Of a DNA stretch of 22,541 bases, positions 1 to 6,454 are shown piece after piece. Each line of letters starts with the position of its first letter. Within the stretch, counting starts at the first letter, position 1. The DNA lies in the IMG/VR virus record IMGVR_UViG_3300022752_000423, positions 1 to 22,541 of that record; one strand, 5' to 3'. Both the position numbers and the translations under genes were made by a program. Origin of the DNA: a virus. Below the pieces are notes generated by a model. That model made no database searches. It saw nothing but the letters and a program-made list of their open reading frames with translations, and was not told the origin of the DNA.

Positions 1-185
1 CGGGTCAATCTTGCTGGTTTACTGTGCCTAATGTGTATGCGATTCGTGATGCTTTAGAGCAGGCTTATCAGCGTGGTAAAGGTAATTTTGTTGACACTAT
101 TTCTTTTGCTAAACAGTATGATGCTGACAAGGTTTTTGATGAATCTTGGAAACCTCTTATTGAGAAGATGAGTAAAAAAGTATGA
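1..185 (+). CDS. Glycosyltransferase, C-terminal end (partial)
   Basis: The frame is open from the left edge (first full codon at 3) to TGA at 183-185 and gives 60 residues. It includes VPNVYAIRDAL, then AYQRGKGNFVD, and ends in a Lys-rich helix. A stretch of helices around an AYxRGK-type segment, ending in a lone basic helix, looks like the last part of a GT-B type glycosyltransferase, where the C-terminal helix packs back on the fold. No catalytic residues are in the window, so this rests on general resemblance and on the neighbours: the stop overlaps the start of a second glycosyltransferase by ATGA and two nucleotide-sugar enzymes follow. The donor and acceptor cannot be told. It could also be the tail of another cytoplasmic enzyme. 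Confidence 0.6.
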   Translation, partial: GQSCWFTVPNVYAIRDALEQAYQRGKGNFVDTISFAKQYDADKVFDESWKPLIEKMSKKV

Positions 186-820
186 AATTGATTGTGCCAG
201 TAATCAACAGATTCGATTTGTTGAGACGAATGCTTGAATCTATTGATATTGAAGCGACTGTTTACATAATAAATAATTCTGGTAGAGCTTGGCCTTTGAA
301 AATTATTAACCCTAAGGTGACTATTTGGTGGATTGATTTGCCACATAATTTAGGGTGTTCTACCTCTTGGAATCTTGGTATCAAAATGCTTCCCTTTGAG
401 GAGAAATGGATTATTACGAGTGCTGACGCTTATTTTCTGCCTGGTGCTTGTCAAATGTTTGCTGATGCTGCTGATGATGCGATAACTCTTTGTGATACTT
501 TCCCTCACTGGCAGACGGTTGCTATTGGTCAAAAGGTTGTCGAGAAAATTGGGTTATTTGATGAGGGCATTCATCCAGCTTATTTTGATGACACTGAGTA
601 TGAGTGGAGGGCGAGGCAAATGGGTGTGAGGATTGATTATTTACCTATTCCTATTGGGCATGATAATAGTGCAACTATAAATAGTGATTCTAATTATGCG
701 AATCGTAATCAGGTTTCTTTCAGAAATAATAAAGCCTATTTTGATAAAAAAGTTAGTGAAAACAATTTAGATCAAGGGGTTTGGAGTTTGGCAACTAGGA
801 GGGCTAATTCATGGGATTGA
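182..820 (+). CDS. GT-A (family 2-like) glycosyltransferase
   Basis: This 212-residue protein starts MKLIVPVINRFDLLRRMLES, the usual opening strand and helix of family 2 glycosyltransferases. It continues with a nucleotide-binding strand (YIINNSG), the NLG..WNLGI segment around residues 56-68, a DxD-like SADAYF near residue 80, and GLFDEGIHPAYFDDTEYEWR around residues 124-143, which matches the acceptor-side ED motif region. It is short for the family but contains the full GT-A core, so it is probably cytoplasmic and active. It transfers a sugar to an unknown acceptor. Its ATG overlaps the upstream TGA, and the next gene starts inside its last ten bases, so the cassette is translated as a unit. 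A role in decorating virions or host cell-wall polymers is inference. Confidence 0.8.
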   Translation: MKLIVPVINRFDLLRRMLESIDIEATVYIINNSGRAWPLKIINPKVTIWWIDLPHNLGCSTSWNLGIKMLPFEEKWIITSADAYFLPGACQMFADAADDAITLCDTFPHWQTVAIGQKVVEKIGLFDEGIHPAYFDDTEYEWRARQMGVRIDYLPIPIGHDNSATINSDSNYANRNQVSFRNNKAYFDKKVSENNLDQGVWSLATRRANSWD

Positions 821-1833
821 AAAAAACTGTTTTGATTACTGGAACAGGTGGTTTTTGTGGTCATCATTTTGTTGACCATTTTCTTGTAAATACTGATTGG
901 AACATTATTGGTATTGATTCTTGGAGACATAAAGGCGTTTCTGAACGCATAACAGATTCTAAACATTATCAAGCAAACAAAGACAGAGTCACTATTTTGA
1001 CTCACGATTTGAACTCACCATTCAGTGATGTTTTTATTGATCGTTTAGGTCATGTTGACTATATCGTGAATTTAGCGAGTATGTCTCATGTGGATACTTC
1101 TATTGAGAATCCTGTTCCGTTTGTTCAAAATAATGTGAATCTTGTTTTGAATATGCTTGAGTTATCTCGGAAAATCAAACCTGAAAAGTTTATTCAGTTT
1201 TCTACCGATGAAATTTATGGGCCAATGTATGACGGTGTTGCTCATCCTGAATGGGATGCTGTTGTGCCATCTAATCCTTATTCTGCTTCTAAGGCAGCTC
1301 AAGAGGCGATTGGTATTTCGTATTGGCGTAGTTATGGTGTTCCTTTGATTATTACTAACATGATGAACATTATCGGTGAACGACAGGATGGTGAAAAGTT
1401 TCTACCTAAAATTGTTTCTAAAATTCTGAGTAATGAAGTTTTGACTATTCATGCTGATGGTGATGTTCCTGGTAGTCGTTTCTATCTTCATGTGCGTAAT
1501 GCTGCTGATGCTATTTTGTTTATTTTGCGTAATGTTTCGCCTGTTCAACATCCTGCTTCTAGGTTACCTGAGAGATTCAATTTGGTTGGTAAGACTGAAT
1601 TAGACAATTTGTCTTTAGCTCAGATGGTTGCCAAAATTTTGGGTCGAGAGTTGAAGTTTGAGTTTATGGATGTTCGTTTTGGAAGACCTGGGCATGATTT
1701 GCGTTATGGTTTGGACGGGTCAAAACTTGAGGCTTTAGGTTATGAATATCCTGTTGATTTTGAGACGAGTTTACGGAAAACTGTTGAATGGATGGTTGAT
1801 CCTGTGAATCGTAAGTTTATTGATAAGTTGTGA
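811..1833 (+). CDS. NAD-dependent NDP-sugar 4,6-dehydratase/epimerase
   Basis: This is a 340-residue short-chain dehydrogenase of the extended class, acting on nucleotide sugars. The Rossmann glycine motif GTGGFCG is at residues 11-17, the catalytic Tyr157 and Lys161 are in PYSASK, and FSTDEIYG at residues 130-137 carries the Thr-Asp-Glu triad typical of RmlB-type dTDP-glucose 4,6-dehydratases. Plain epimerases usually lack the Asp-Glu pair, so dehydratase is favoured over GalE. Length fits the family (330-350). A strong ribosome site, AGGAGGG at 798-804, precedes the ATG, which lies inside the previous gene. The likely product is a 4-keto-6-deoxy sugar nucleotide used by the neighbouring transferases; the exact nucleotide and sugar cannot be read from sequence. 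Confidence 0.85.
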   Translation: MGLKKTVLITGTGGFCGHHFVDHFLVNTDWNIIGIDSWRHKGVSERITDSKHYQANKDRVTILTHDLNSPFSDVFIDRLGHVDYIVNLASMSHVDTSIENPVPFVQNNVNLVLNMLELSRKIKPEKFIQFSTDEIYGPMYDGVAHPEWDAVVPSNPYSASKAAQEAIGISYWRSYGVPLIITNMMNIIGERQDGEKFLPKIVSKILSNEVLTIHADGDVPGSRFYLHVRNAADAILFILRNVSPVQHPASRLPERFNLVGKTELDNLSLAQMVAKILGRELKFEFMDVRFGRPGHDLRYGLDGSKLEALGYEYPVDFETSLRKTVEWMVDPVNRKFIDKL

Positions 1834-2711
1834 CAATTCATATTGTCGGGGCTGGCATTGTTGGTTTGACTATTGCTGAATTATTGCCAACTGATGATGT
1901 GATTGTTTATGAGCGTGAACAAGTTGGTGGGGCTTGTATAGATAATCCTAATTATCAAAAATTTGTTCATATTATGCATACTGATTATGAGGATGTTTGG
2001 CAGTTTGTTGCTGATAGGACAGAGATAAAGCCTCATAATACGGTTTCTAAATCTTATGTTGATGGTGAATTGTGGGATTGGTTGCCTAAACAATTGACTG
2101 ATGTTGTTTGGGATAAACAGGTTAAAGGTTATTCACAGAAACAGTGGTTGAGTGAGCCTCCTATTGAAGCTAAGACTCGAATAAAGACTGACCCTGAGGG
2201 CAAGATTTTTAGGGACAAGTTTGAGGGTGTGCCACAGTATTGGAAGTTATTTGACAATTTGAGTCAAGGTAAAACTATTTTGATGAAAAATGTGAAGCAT
2301 GGTGATTTGCCGATTGGGGATAAAGTTATTTTAACTGGGGCTGTTGACGAGTATTTTGGTTATTGTTTTGGTGAGTTGCCTTATCGGGGTATGCGTTCAG
2401 TGCATTTTCAATCTGAGGTGCGTTTGGATGCTGACATTATTACTTTTAGCGACATGAAAATTCCGTTTCAAAGAATGATTGATTATGATCGTTTAGGTTA
2501 TTCGGGTGGTTGGATTGGTTTAGAGATAGCTTGTAATGATAAACATTATCCTGTTCGTAATGCTGAATCTGAGGCTTTGTATAAACGGTATGTTGATTTG
2601 GCTTTAGAACATAATGTTTCTTTAGTTGGTAGGTTGGCTACTTATAGATACATTGATTCTGATGAGGCTATAAAACAGGCGTTTGACTTTGTTGAGGGTT
2701 TCAAACTCTAA
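1830..2711 (+). CDS. glf: UDP-galactopyranose mutase (short form)
   Basis: UDP-galactopyranose mutase is an FAD enzyme that contracts UDP-galactopyranose to UDP-galactofuranose, the donor for galactofuranose in actinobacterial arabinogalactan. Visible signatures are the FAD motif GAGIVG (residues 7-12), VYEREQVGGACID (residues 25-37), HIMHTD with the His facing flavin, YSQKQW, the diagnostic VDEYFGYCFGELPYRGMR, and a C-terminal LVGRLATYRYID. It has 293 residues against roughly 370-400 in bacterial enzymes. The shortening lies mainly between YSQKQW and VDEYFGY, part of the substrate-binding domain. The start is GTG at 1830, overlapping the previous stop as GTGA. No other start fits, since the Rossmann strand begins at residue 2. 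Activity is plausible but the deletion leaves it open. Confidence 0.85.
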   Translation: MTIHIVGAGIVGLTIAELLPTDDVIVYEREQVGGACIDNPNYQKFVHIMHTDYEDVWQFVADRTEIKPHNTVSKSYVDGELWDWLPKQLTDVVWDKQVKGYSQKQWLSEPPIEAKTRIKTDPEGKIFRDKFEGVPQYWKLFDNLSQGKTILMKNVKHGDLPIGDKVILTGAVDEYFGYCFGELPYRGMRSVHFQSEVRLDADIITFSDMKIPFQRMIDYDRLGYSGGWIGLEIACNDKHYPVRNAESEALYKRYVDLALEHNVSLVGRLATYRYIDSDEAIKQAFDFVEGFKL

Positions 2712-2719
2712 AGTAGAAT
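2692..2719 (+). promoter_or_regulatory. Candidate promoter for virion genes
   Basis: TTGAGG (2692-2697) and TAGAAT (2714-2719) are separated by 16 bases, ending just inside the 31-bp gap before the connector gene. The -10 fits the actinobacterial TANNNT form. A leader of about 17 bases with the ribosome site AAAGGAG (2731-2737) would follow. It may separate expression of the sugar cassette from the tail genes. Weak -35 and no experimental support. Confidence 0.35.
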
Positions 2720-2742
2720 GAATAGAGACTAAAGGAGTTTTT

Positions 2743-3348
2743 GTGGCTGTAACTAACGGGTATTGTAGTTTAGCTGATGTCAAGGCTGCGCTTCGTATCA
2801 CCGATACTTTGGATGATTATCTTATTGAGCAGTCTATCAATGCTGCTTCTCGCATGATTGACCAATACTGTAACCGGTATTTTTATTCAGGTAGTGCTGG
2901 TGAAATCAGGTATTACAAAGCTAATGATGCTCAAACTTGTTGGATTGATGATTGTCAAAGTATTACTGCTTTGAAAACTGCTGTCACTGACCCTGTTGTT
3001 TTTGATACTGTTTGGGCTAGCACTGACTATCAAACTATTCCTTCTAACAGGTATGCCAATGGTGCTTACTATCCGATAACTGGTTTGACTGTGATTCAAA
3101 ACTATTATTTTCCTACTTGGGCTGATATGGCTTTGGTGCAGGTGACTGGCACTTTTGGTTGGCCTAGTGTGCCTGAACCTATCAAGTTTGCGACCATTAT
3201 CCAGGCATCAAGACTTTTCAAGAGACTTGAGTCACCTCTTGGTGTTGCAGGTGTTTCTGATATTGGCATTATGCGTGTGGGTTCGAGTGTTGATGGGGAT
3301 GTTGCTCAACTATGTAATCCTTACCGCTTGTTGAGGACTAACGCCTGA
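2743..3348 (+). CDS. Head-tail connector (gp6-like adaptor)
   Basis: The 201-residue protein opens with YCSLADVKAALRITDTLDD, a helical start shared by the gp6/gp15-like head-tail adaptors of long-tailed phages, which form a ring under the portal. SINAASRMIDQYCNRYFY is the typical second helix, and the C-terminal VPEPIKFATIIQASRLFKR is the conserved last helix. The middle is a beta-rich insertion with many Tyr and Trp residues. The start is GTG at 2743 with AAAGGAG six bases upstream. It is the first gene after the sugar cassette and is followed by the tail terminator-like and tail tube genes, which is the usual order. The family call is by motif and position. Confidence 0.75.
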   Translation: MAVTNGYCSLADVKAALRITDTLDDYLIEQSINAASRMIDQYCNRYFYSGSAGEIRYYKANDAQTCWIDDCQSITALKTAVTDPVVFDTVWASTDYQTIPSNRYANGAYYPITGLTVIQNYYFPTWADMALVQVTGTFGWPSVPEPIKFATIIQASRLFKRLESPLGVAGVSDIGIMRVGSSVDGDVAQLCNPYRLLRTNA

Positions 3349-3743
3349 TGGCTATCAGTGATCTAAGGCAGGGGCTTGTAGATAATCTGCAAACTATTTC
3401 TGACATTAGGGTTTATGCGACTTTACCTGATGTGGTGAATCCGCCTAGTGCGTTGATTACTTTAGATAAGATTCAGTATCAACAGCAAAACAATAACTCT
3501 ATGGCTATTTACACTTTCAAGGTCACTGTTGTTTTAGGTAGGGTTTCGGAGCGGGTTGCTCAACAGAATCTTGATGTTTTGGTTGCCCCTGATGGGGTGA
3601 AAGCTGCAATAGAATCTGATAGGACTTTAGGCGGTAATGCTTACGAGGTGAACATTCAAGAGATGTCTGCTTATGGTGCTGTTAGTATCAATGGAATAGA
3701 CTATTTGAGTGCCGAGTTTTCGGTGCTCGTTTATGCAAGATAA
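3348..3743 (+). CDS. Tail terminator/completion-like protein
   Basis: A 131-residue alpha/beta protein with no recognised catalytic residues. It begins with an amphipathic helix (ISDLRQGLVDNLQTI), followed by VYATLPDVVNPPSALI, a segment typical of tail terminator proteins that cap the tail tube and join it to the head connector. The rest alternates strands and one helix (VAQQNLDVLVAP). It lies directly between connector and tail tube genes, exactly where terminators sit in siphoviruses, and its ATG overlaps the previous stop (TGATG). The family is very divergent in sequence, so the call depends on size, order and the N-terminal pattern. A neck protein is the alternative. Confidence 0.6.
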   Translation: MAISDLRQGLVDNLQTISDIRVYATLPDVVNPPSALITLDKIQYQQQNNNSMAIYTFKVTVVLGRVSERVAQQNLDVLVAPDGVKAAIESDRTLGGNAYEVNIQEMSAYGAVSINGIDYLSAEFSVLVYAR

Positions 3744-3752
3744 AGGAAAAAC

Positions 3753-4163
3753 ATGGCAATTTTTGTCGCAACAGACTTTAGCGTGAGCATCAATGGTTCA
3801 ACTGCTTTAGCTTCATATCTAACTCAGGTTGAATTGAAAGCCACCGCTAATGACATTACAACAACTACTTTTGGAAACACTTGGGTTACTCGTGTTGCTG
3901 GTCTAAAAGAAGGTTCACTGACACTTCAGTTCAATCAGGATTATGCTGCTTCAGCTGTTGATGCTACTTTGTGGCCTTTGCTAGGTTCTAATGCAACTGT
4001 AGTTATCAAGCCGACTACCTCAGCAGTATCAACCGCTAACCCTTCTTACACTGTGACCTGTCTAGTGACTGATTTAACTCCTGTTTCTGGTCAGATCGGT
4101 GACTTGGCTACCTTCTCTGTCACTTGGCCAACTAACGGCTCGGCTGTGAGAGCTACCGCCTAA
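3753..4163 (+). CDS. Major tail tube protein
   Basis: This 136-residue protein is almost all beta strand, rich in Thr, Ser, Ala and Val, and lacks Cys apart from one in the C-terminal half. The opening AIFVATDFSVSINGSTALASYL, then VELKATANDITTTTFGN and a central RVAGLKEGSLTLQFNQD match the pattern of short actinophage tail tube subunits, which stack as hexameric rings around the tape measure. The last strand (LATFSVTWPTNGS) resembles the tube-fold closing strand. Ribosome site AAAGGAAAA lies 6-14 bases before ATG. It precedes the frameshifted chaperone pair and the tape measure, which strongly supports the role. It is likely the most abundant tail protein. Confidence 0.8.
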   Translation: MAIFVATDFSVSINGSTALASYLTQVELKATANDITTTTFGNTWVTRVAGLKEGSLTLQFNQDYAASAVDATLWPLLGSNATVVIKPTTSAVSTANPSYTVTCLVTDLTPVSGQIGDLATFSVTWPTNGSAVRATA

Positions 4164-4405
4164 TGAATCAACTACTCCTACGCATCCTGTTGACTGACGA
4201 TTCTAGCCTTGAAGTGAAAACTACTGCAGGCGATATTGTGAAATGGGAAACTAAATTTGATTTGAGTATTGTCGAGTTGAGTAAGACAACACATTTGCTT
4301 TATCTTGCATGGTTAGCAATTACTCGTCTCGGTAAGACTGGTTTAGGTTTTGAAGCTTGGATTGATACTGTAGCGAATGTTGAGTTAGATGACCCAAAAG
4401 GATAA
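4163..4405 (+). CDS. Tail assembly chaperone, short (G-type) product
   Basis: This is the 80-residue protein made when ribosomes stay in the original frame and stop at TAA 4403-4405. It contains a strand pair (LLRILLTDDSSLEVKTT), then an amphipathic helical region with Trp and Leu residues. Short tail chaperones of this kind bind the tape measure protein and recruit tube subunits; they are absent from the finished virion. The ATG overlaps the tail tube stop (TAATG). Position between tail tube and tape measure, together with the slippery heptamer six bases before its stop, identifies it better than sequence similarity does. The last two codons after the slip site are Gly and stop. Confidence 0.75.
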   Translation: MNQLLLRILLTDDSSLEVKTTAGDIVKWETKFDLSIVELSKTTHLLYLAWLAITRLGKTGLGFEAWIDTVANVELDDPKG

Positions 4406-4551
4406 AGGGTCTTGGTGAAGATTCTTATCATTGGTTGATTGCTAATTTAGCGGTTGCTACTGGGATTGCTCCTAGCGTTTTGATGCAGGAAAGTGATCGC
4501 ATGATAAACACTATGTTGTTTGCTGTGAAGTATCAGCGTGGTGGTGAGTAA
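4163..4551 (+). CDS. Tail assembly chaperone, -1 frameshift (GT-type) fusion
   Basis: A second product is predicted by -1 slippage at CCCAAAA. The first 79 codons are read in the frame of the short protein; reading then resumes at AGG 4399-4401 in the -1 frame for another 50 codons to TAA 4549-4551, giving about 129 residues. The extension is helical (EDSYHWLIANLAVATGIAP, then a helix ending in YQRGGE) and reads like the T domain of tail chaperones. That reading explains 146 bases that otherwise hold no gene. The extension has no good start codon near its beginning, and its stop overlaps the next ATG. Known in lambda G/GT and many siphoviruses; here it is seen as sequence and inferred as function. 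Confidence 0.75.
4393..4399 (+). promoter_or_regulatory. -1 ribosomal frameshift site CCCAAAA
   Basis: The heptamer is read C CCA AAA in the starting frame and re-pairs as CCC AAA after slipping back one base, a canonical X XXY YYZ site. A zero-frame stop follows four bases later. Downstream, 4408-4423 can fold into a weak stem (four Watson-Crick pairs plus two G-T around loop GGTG) starting about eight bases after the site, so slippage may rest mainly on the heptamer. Confidence 0.75.
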
Positions 4552-5117
4552 TGGCTGAATCAATTATTTATGATGTCAAAGGGTTACTTAAAGATTTAGA
4601 TGGCTTAACCCCTGGTCTGCGAAAACAACTTGTCAAAGATGCGAAAGATGTTGCAAAACCTATTGCTCGCAACATAAAGTCACATATTCCTTCGACTGCC
4701 CCTTTATCCGGTATGACTTTGACTAATAACCCTAATGGCCGTTTGGCTTGGGGTGCAGTAAAACCTGCTAATCAAGTACAAGTGAAGTTTAGATCTGGTC
4801 GGTCAAGATTTACTGCTATTACTTCTTTATTGTCTATTTGGGTTACTTCTCCTGCTACCGCTATGGCCGATGTTGCCGGTAAGGGCGGTTTGTCTTATAG
4901 TGTCAAATTGACTAGAAGATATGCCTATAAAGAAGATACCAGGAGACATAAAGTCAATAATGGAAATGGTGGAGAAGGGTTTGTTCGTAACCTAAAATCT
5001 CGTGGGGCTAATGATTTTGTTTATCCCGCTGTCGGTGACTCTCTCGACGATGCTCAACAAGAAGTAAAATTGATTATTGATAAATATGCTCGCCTGGTGA
5101 ATAGGAAACTCAACTAA
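4551..5117 (+). CDS. Minor tail/neck protein, HK97 gp10-like
   Basis: The 188-residue product has the start of gp10-like proteins: a helix (IIYDVKGLLKDLDGL) followed by LRKQLVKDAKDVAKPIARNIKSH, a long basic helix often seen in tail completion proteins that touch the tube end. A Gly- and Tyr-rich middle is followed by VYPAVGDSLDDAQQEVKLIIDKYA, the usual terminal helix. What is odd is its place: gp10-like genes normally lie before the tail tube, while here it falls between the chaperone pair and the tape measure. It could therefore be a different minor tail protein with the same general design. Its ATG overlaps the frameshift product stop, and its own stop overlaps the tape measure start. Confidence 0.5.
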   Translation: MAESIIYDVKGLLKDLDGLTPGLRKQLVKDAKDVAKPIARNIKSHIPSTAPLSGMTLTNNPNGRLAWGAVKPANQVQVKFRSGRSRFTAITSLLSIWVTSPATAMADVAGKGGLSYSVKLTRRYAYKEDTRRHKVNNGNGGEGFVRNLKSRGANDFVYPAVGDSLDDAQQEVKLIIDKYARLVNRKLN

Positions 5118-6454
5118 TGTCCGTCATTGTAAAACTACTCTCGAAGTTTGATGATTCGGGTATTAAGAAGGCTAAACATGAGTTTGGTGGGCTGAAGAAG
5201 GTTGCTGCCGGTCTTGGTATCGGTATGGGTTTGAAGGCTATTACTGAGGGTCTTTTGGATGCTGCTAAGGCTGCTGCTGCCGATAAGAAGAGCATGGATA
5301 TTCTTAACAGCATTTTGACTAAGAATGCTCATGCAACTAAAGCTCAGGTAAAGCAAAACAATAATTTCATTGATTCTTTATCTATCCAATCGGGGATTGT
5401 CGATGACGATTTGAGACCGAGTATGGGCAAATTCGCCAGAGTGACTGGGAATGTGTCGCAGGCTCAAAAACTTTTGAAAACGGCTTTGAATGCTAGTGCT
5501 TATGCTGGTGTGCCTTTGGAGAAGGTTTCTACTGCTTTGGCGAAAGCCTATACAGGTAATACTTCTTCTTTGATTCGATTGTTCCCTGAGTTGAAGAAGT
5601 CTAAGGATGCTATCAATGATTTGAGTGTTGCCAGCGAGGGTTTTGCTCAAAAGAATGCTGACCCTTTTATGCGTTTCAATAATGCTATGGACACTTTGAA
5701 GGAGAGTTTAGGTTATGTGATTCTTCCTATGATTAGTGATTTTGTTGATGAGATTAGCAAGCCTGGTGGTTTGATTGACATCACTAAGAAGTATTTGGAA
5801 GATTTGAGTGACCCTAAAACTGAGGCTGGGGCAACTTTTAAATCTATTAAGGATGCTGTTGAGCAGACTTTTGGTGCTGTAAAAGATTTCTTTGCTTTGT
5901 TTGGTGGTGGGGATGCTATGAAGGGTTTTGCTAATGCCGCTGAAACTCTTGTCAGAATGCTTCCTGCTTTGATTGCTTTGAAAGGTATTTTGTTTTTGGC
6001 TAAAAGCACTACAGTCATAGCTAATCTTGCTAAAGCTATTGGTTTGATGCAAGGAACTACTGCAGTTGGAACTGCTGCTACTGCTTCAGGGGTTGGATCT
6101 GCTGCTGTTGCAGGTAAAGCATTGGGGGGTTTGAAAATAGCACCATTATTGGGTGCTAGCAACCCATCTTTAACTAAGAGTCAGTTTGACACTCAACTAT
6201 TAGTTGATAGAAATATTGAAGCTTTTAAAAAAGCTGGTTATGAAACTGGTTTTGGTGGTAATGACCCTACTGTTCGTTTTATTGAAAGTTTATTTGGCAT
6301 GAAATTGAAAGCTAATCCTTATGAACTAACTCCTAAACAAGCTCAAGTTGTTATCAACAATTATTCTGCTGATCCTAAATCAGTGACTGATGCAGTCAAT
6401 AAGTATCTAAAGAATAATGGTGGTAAGTCTATTACTAATCCTGGCGGTCGCTGA
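5117..6454 (+). CDS. Tape measure protein (short)
   Basis: The 445-residue protein sits after the chaperones and has tape measure features. The N-terminal part has basic amphipathic helices (DDSGIKKAKHEFGGLKK) and an Ala/Gly-rich run (LLDAAKAAAAD). The middle, residues 75-230, is helical and resembles the conserved tail-length domain (VSTALAKAYTGNTSSLIRLFPEL). Hydrophobic segments lie at about residues 278-300 and 300-350 (LPALIALKGILFL), probably used for genome entry through the membrane. At about 0.15 nm per residue it predicts a tail near 65-70 nm, short for a siphovirus. No peptidase or muramidase motif was seen. It overlaps both neighbours by ATG/stop fusions. Confidence 0.85.
   Translation: MSVIVKLLSKFDDSGIKKAKHEFGGLKKVAAGLGIGMGLKAITEGLLDAAKAAAADKKSMDILNSILTKNAHATKAQVKQNNNFIDSLSIQSGIVDDDLRPSMGKFARVTGNVSQAQKLLKTALNASAYAGVPLEKVSTALAKAYTGNTSSLIRLFPELKKSKDAINDLSVASEGFAQKNADPFMRFNNAMDTLKESLGYVILPMISDFVDEISKPGGLIDITKKYLEDLSDPKTEAGATFKSIKDAVEQTFGAVKDFFALFGGGDAMKGFANAAETLVRMLPALIALKGILFLAKSTTVIANLAKAIGLMQGTTAVGTAATASGVGSAAVAGKALGGLKIAPLLGASNPSLTKSQFDTQLLVDRNIEAFKKAGYETGFGGNDPTVRFIESLFGMKLKANPYELTPKQAQVVINNYSADPKSVTDAVNKYLKNNGGKSITNPGGR

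Noticed and set aside
4403-4551. A broken or pseudogene tail chaperone
   Set aside because: The slippery heptamer in correct phase and an intact -1 frame show programmed frameshifting rather than damage.
5708-6162. Two overlapping minus-strand frames opposite the tape measure gene
   Set aside because: Ala/Lys/Pro or Ser/Lys-rich products without motifs, no ribosome sites, fully covered by a well supported gene.
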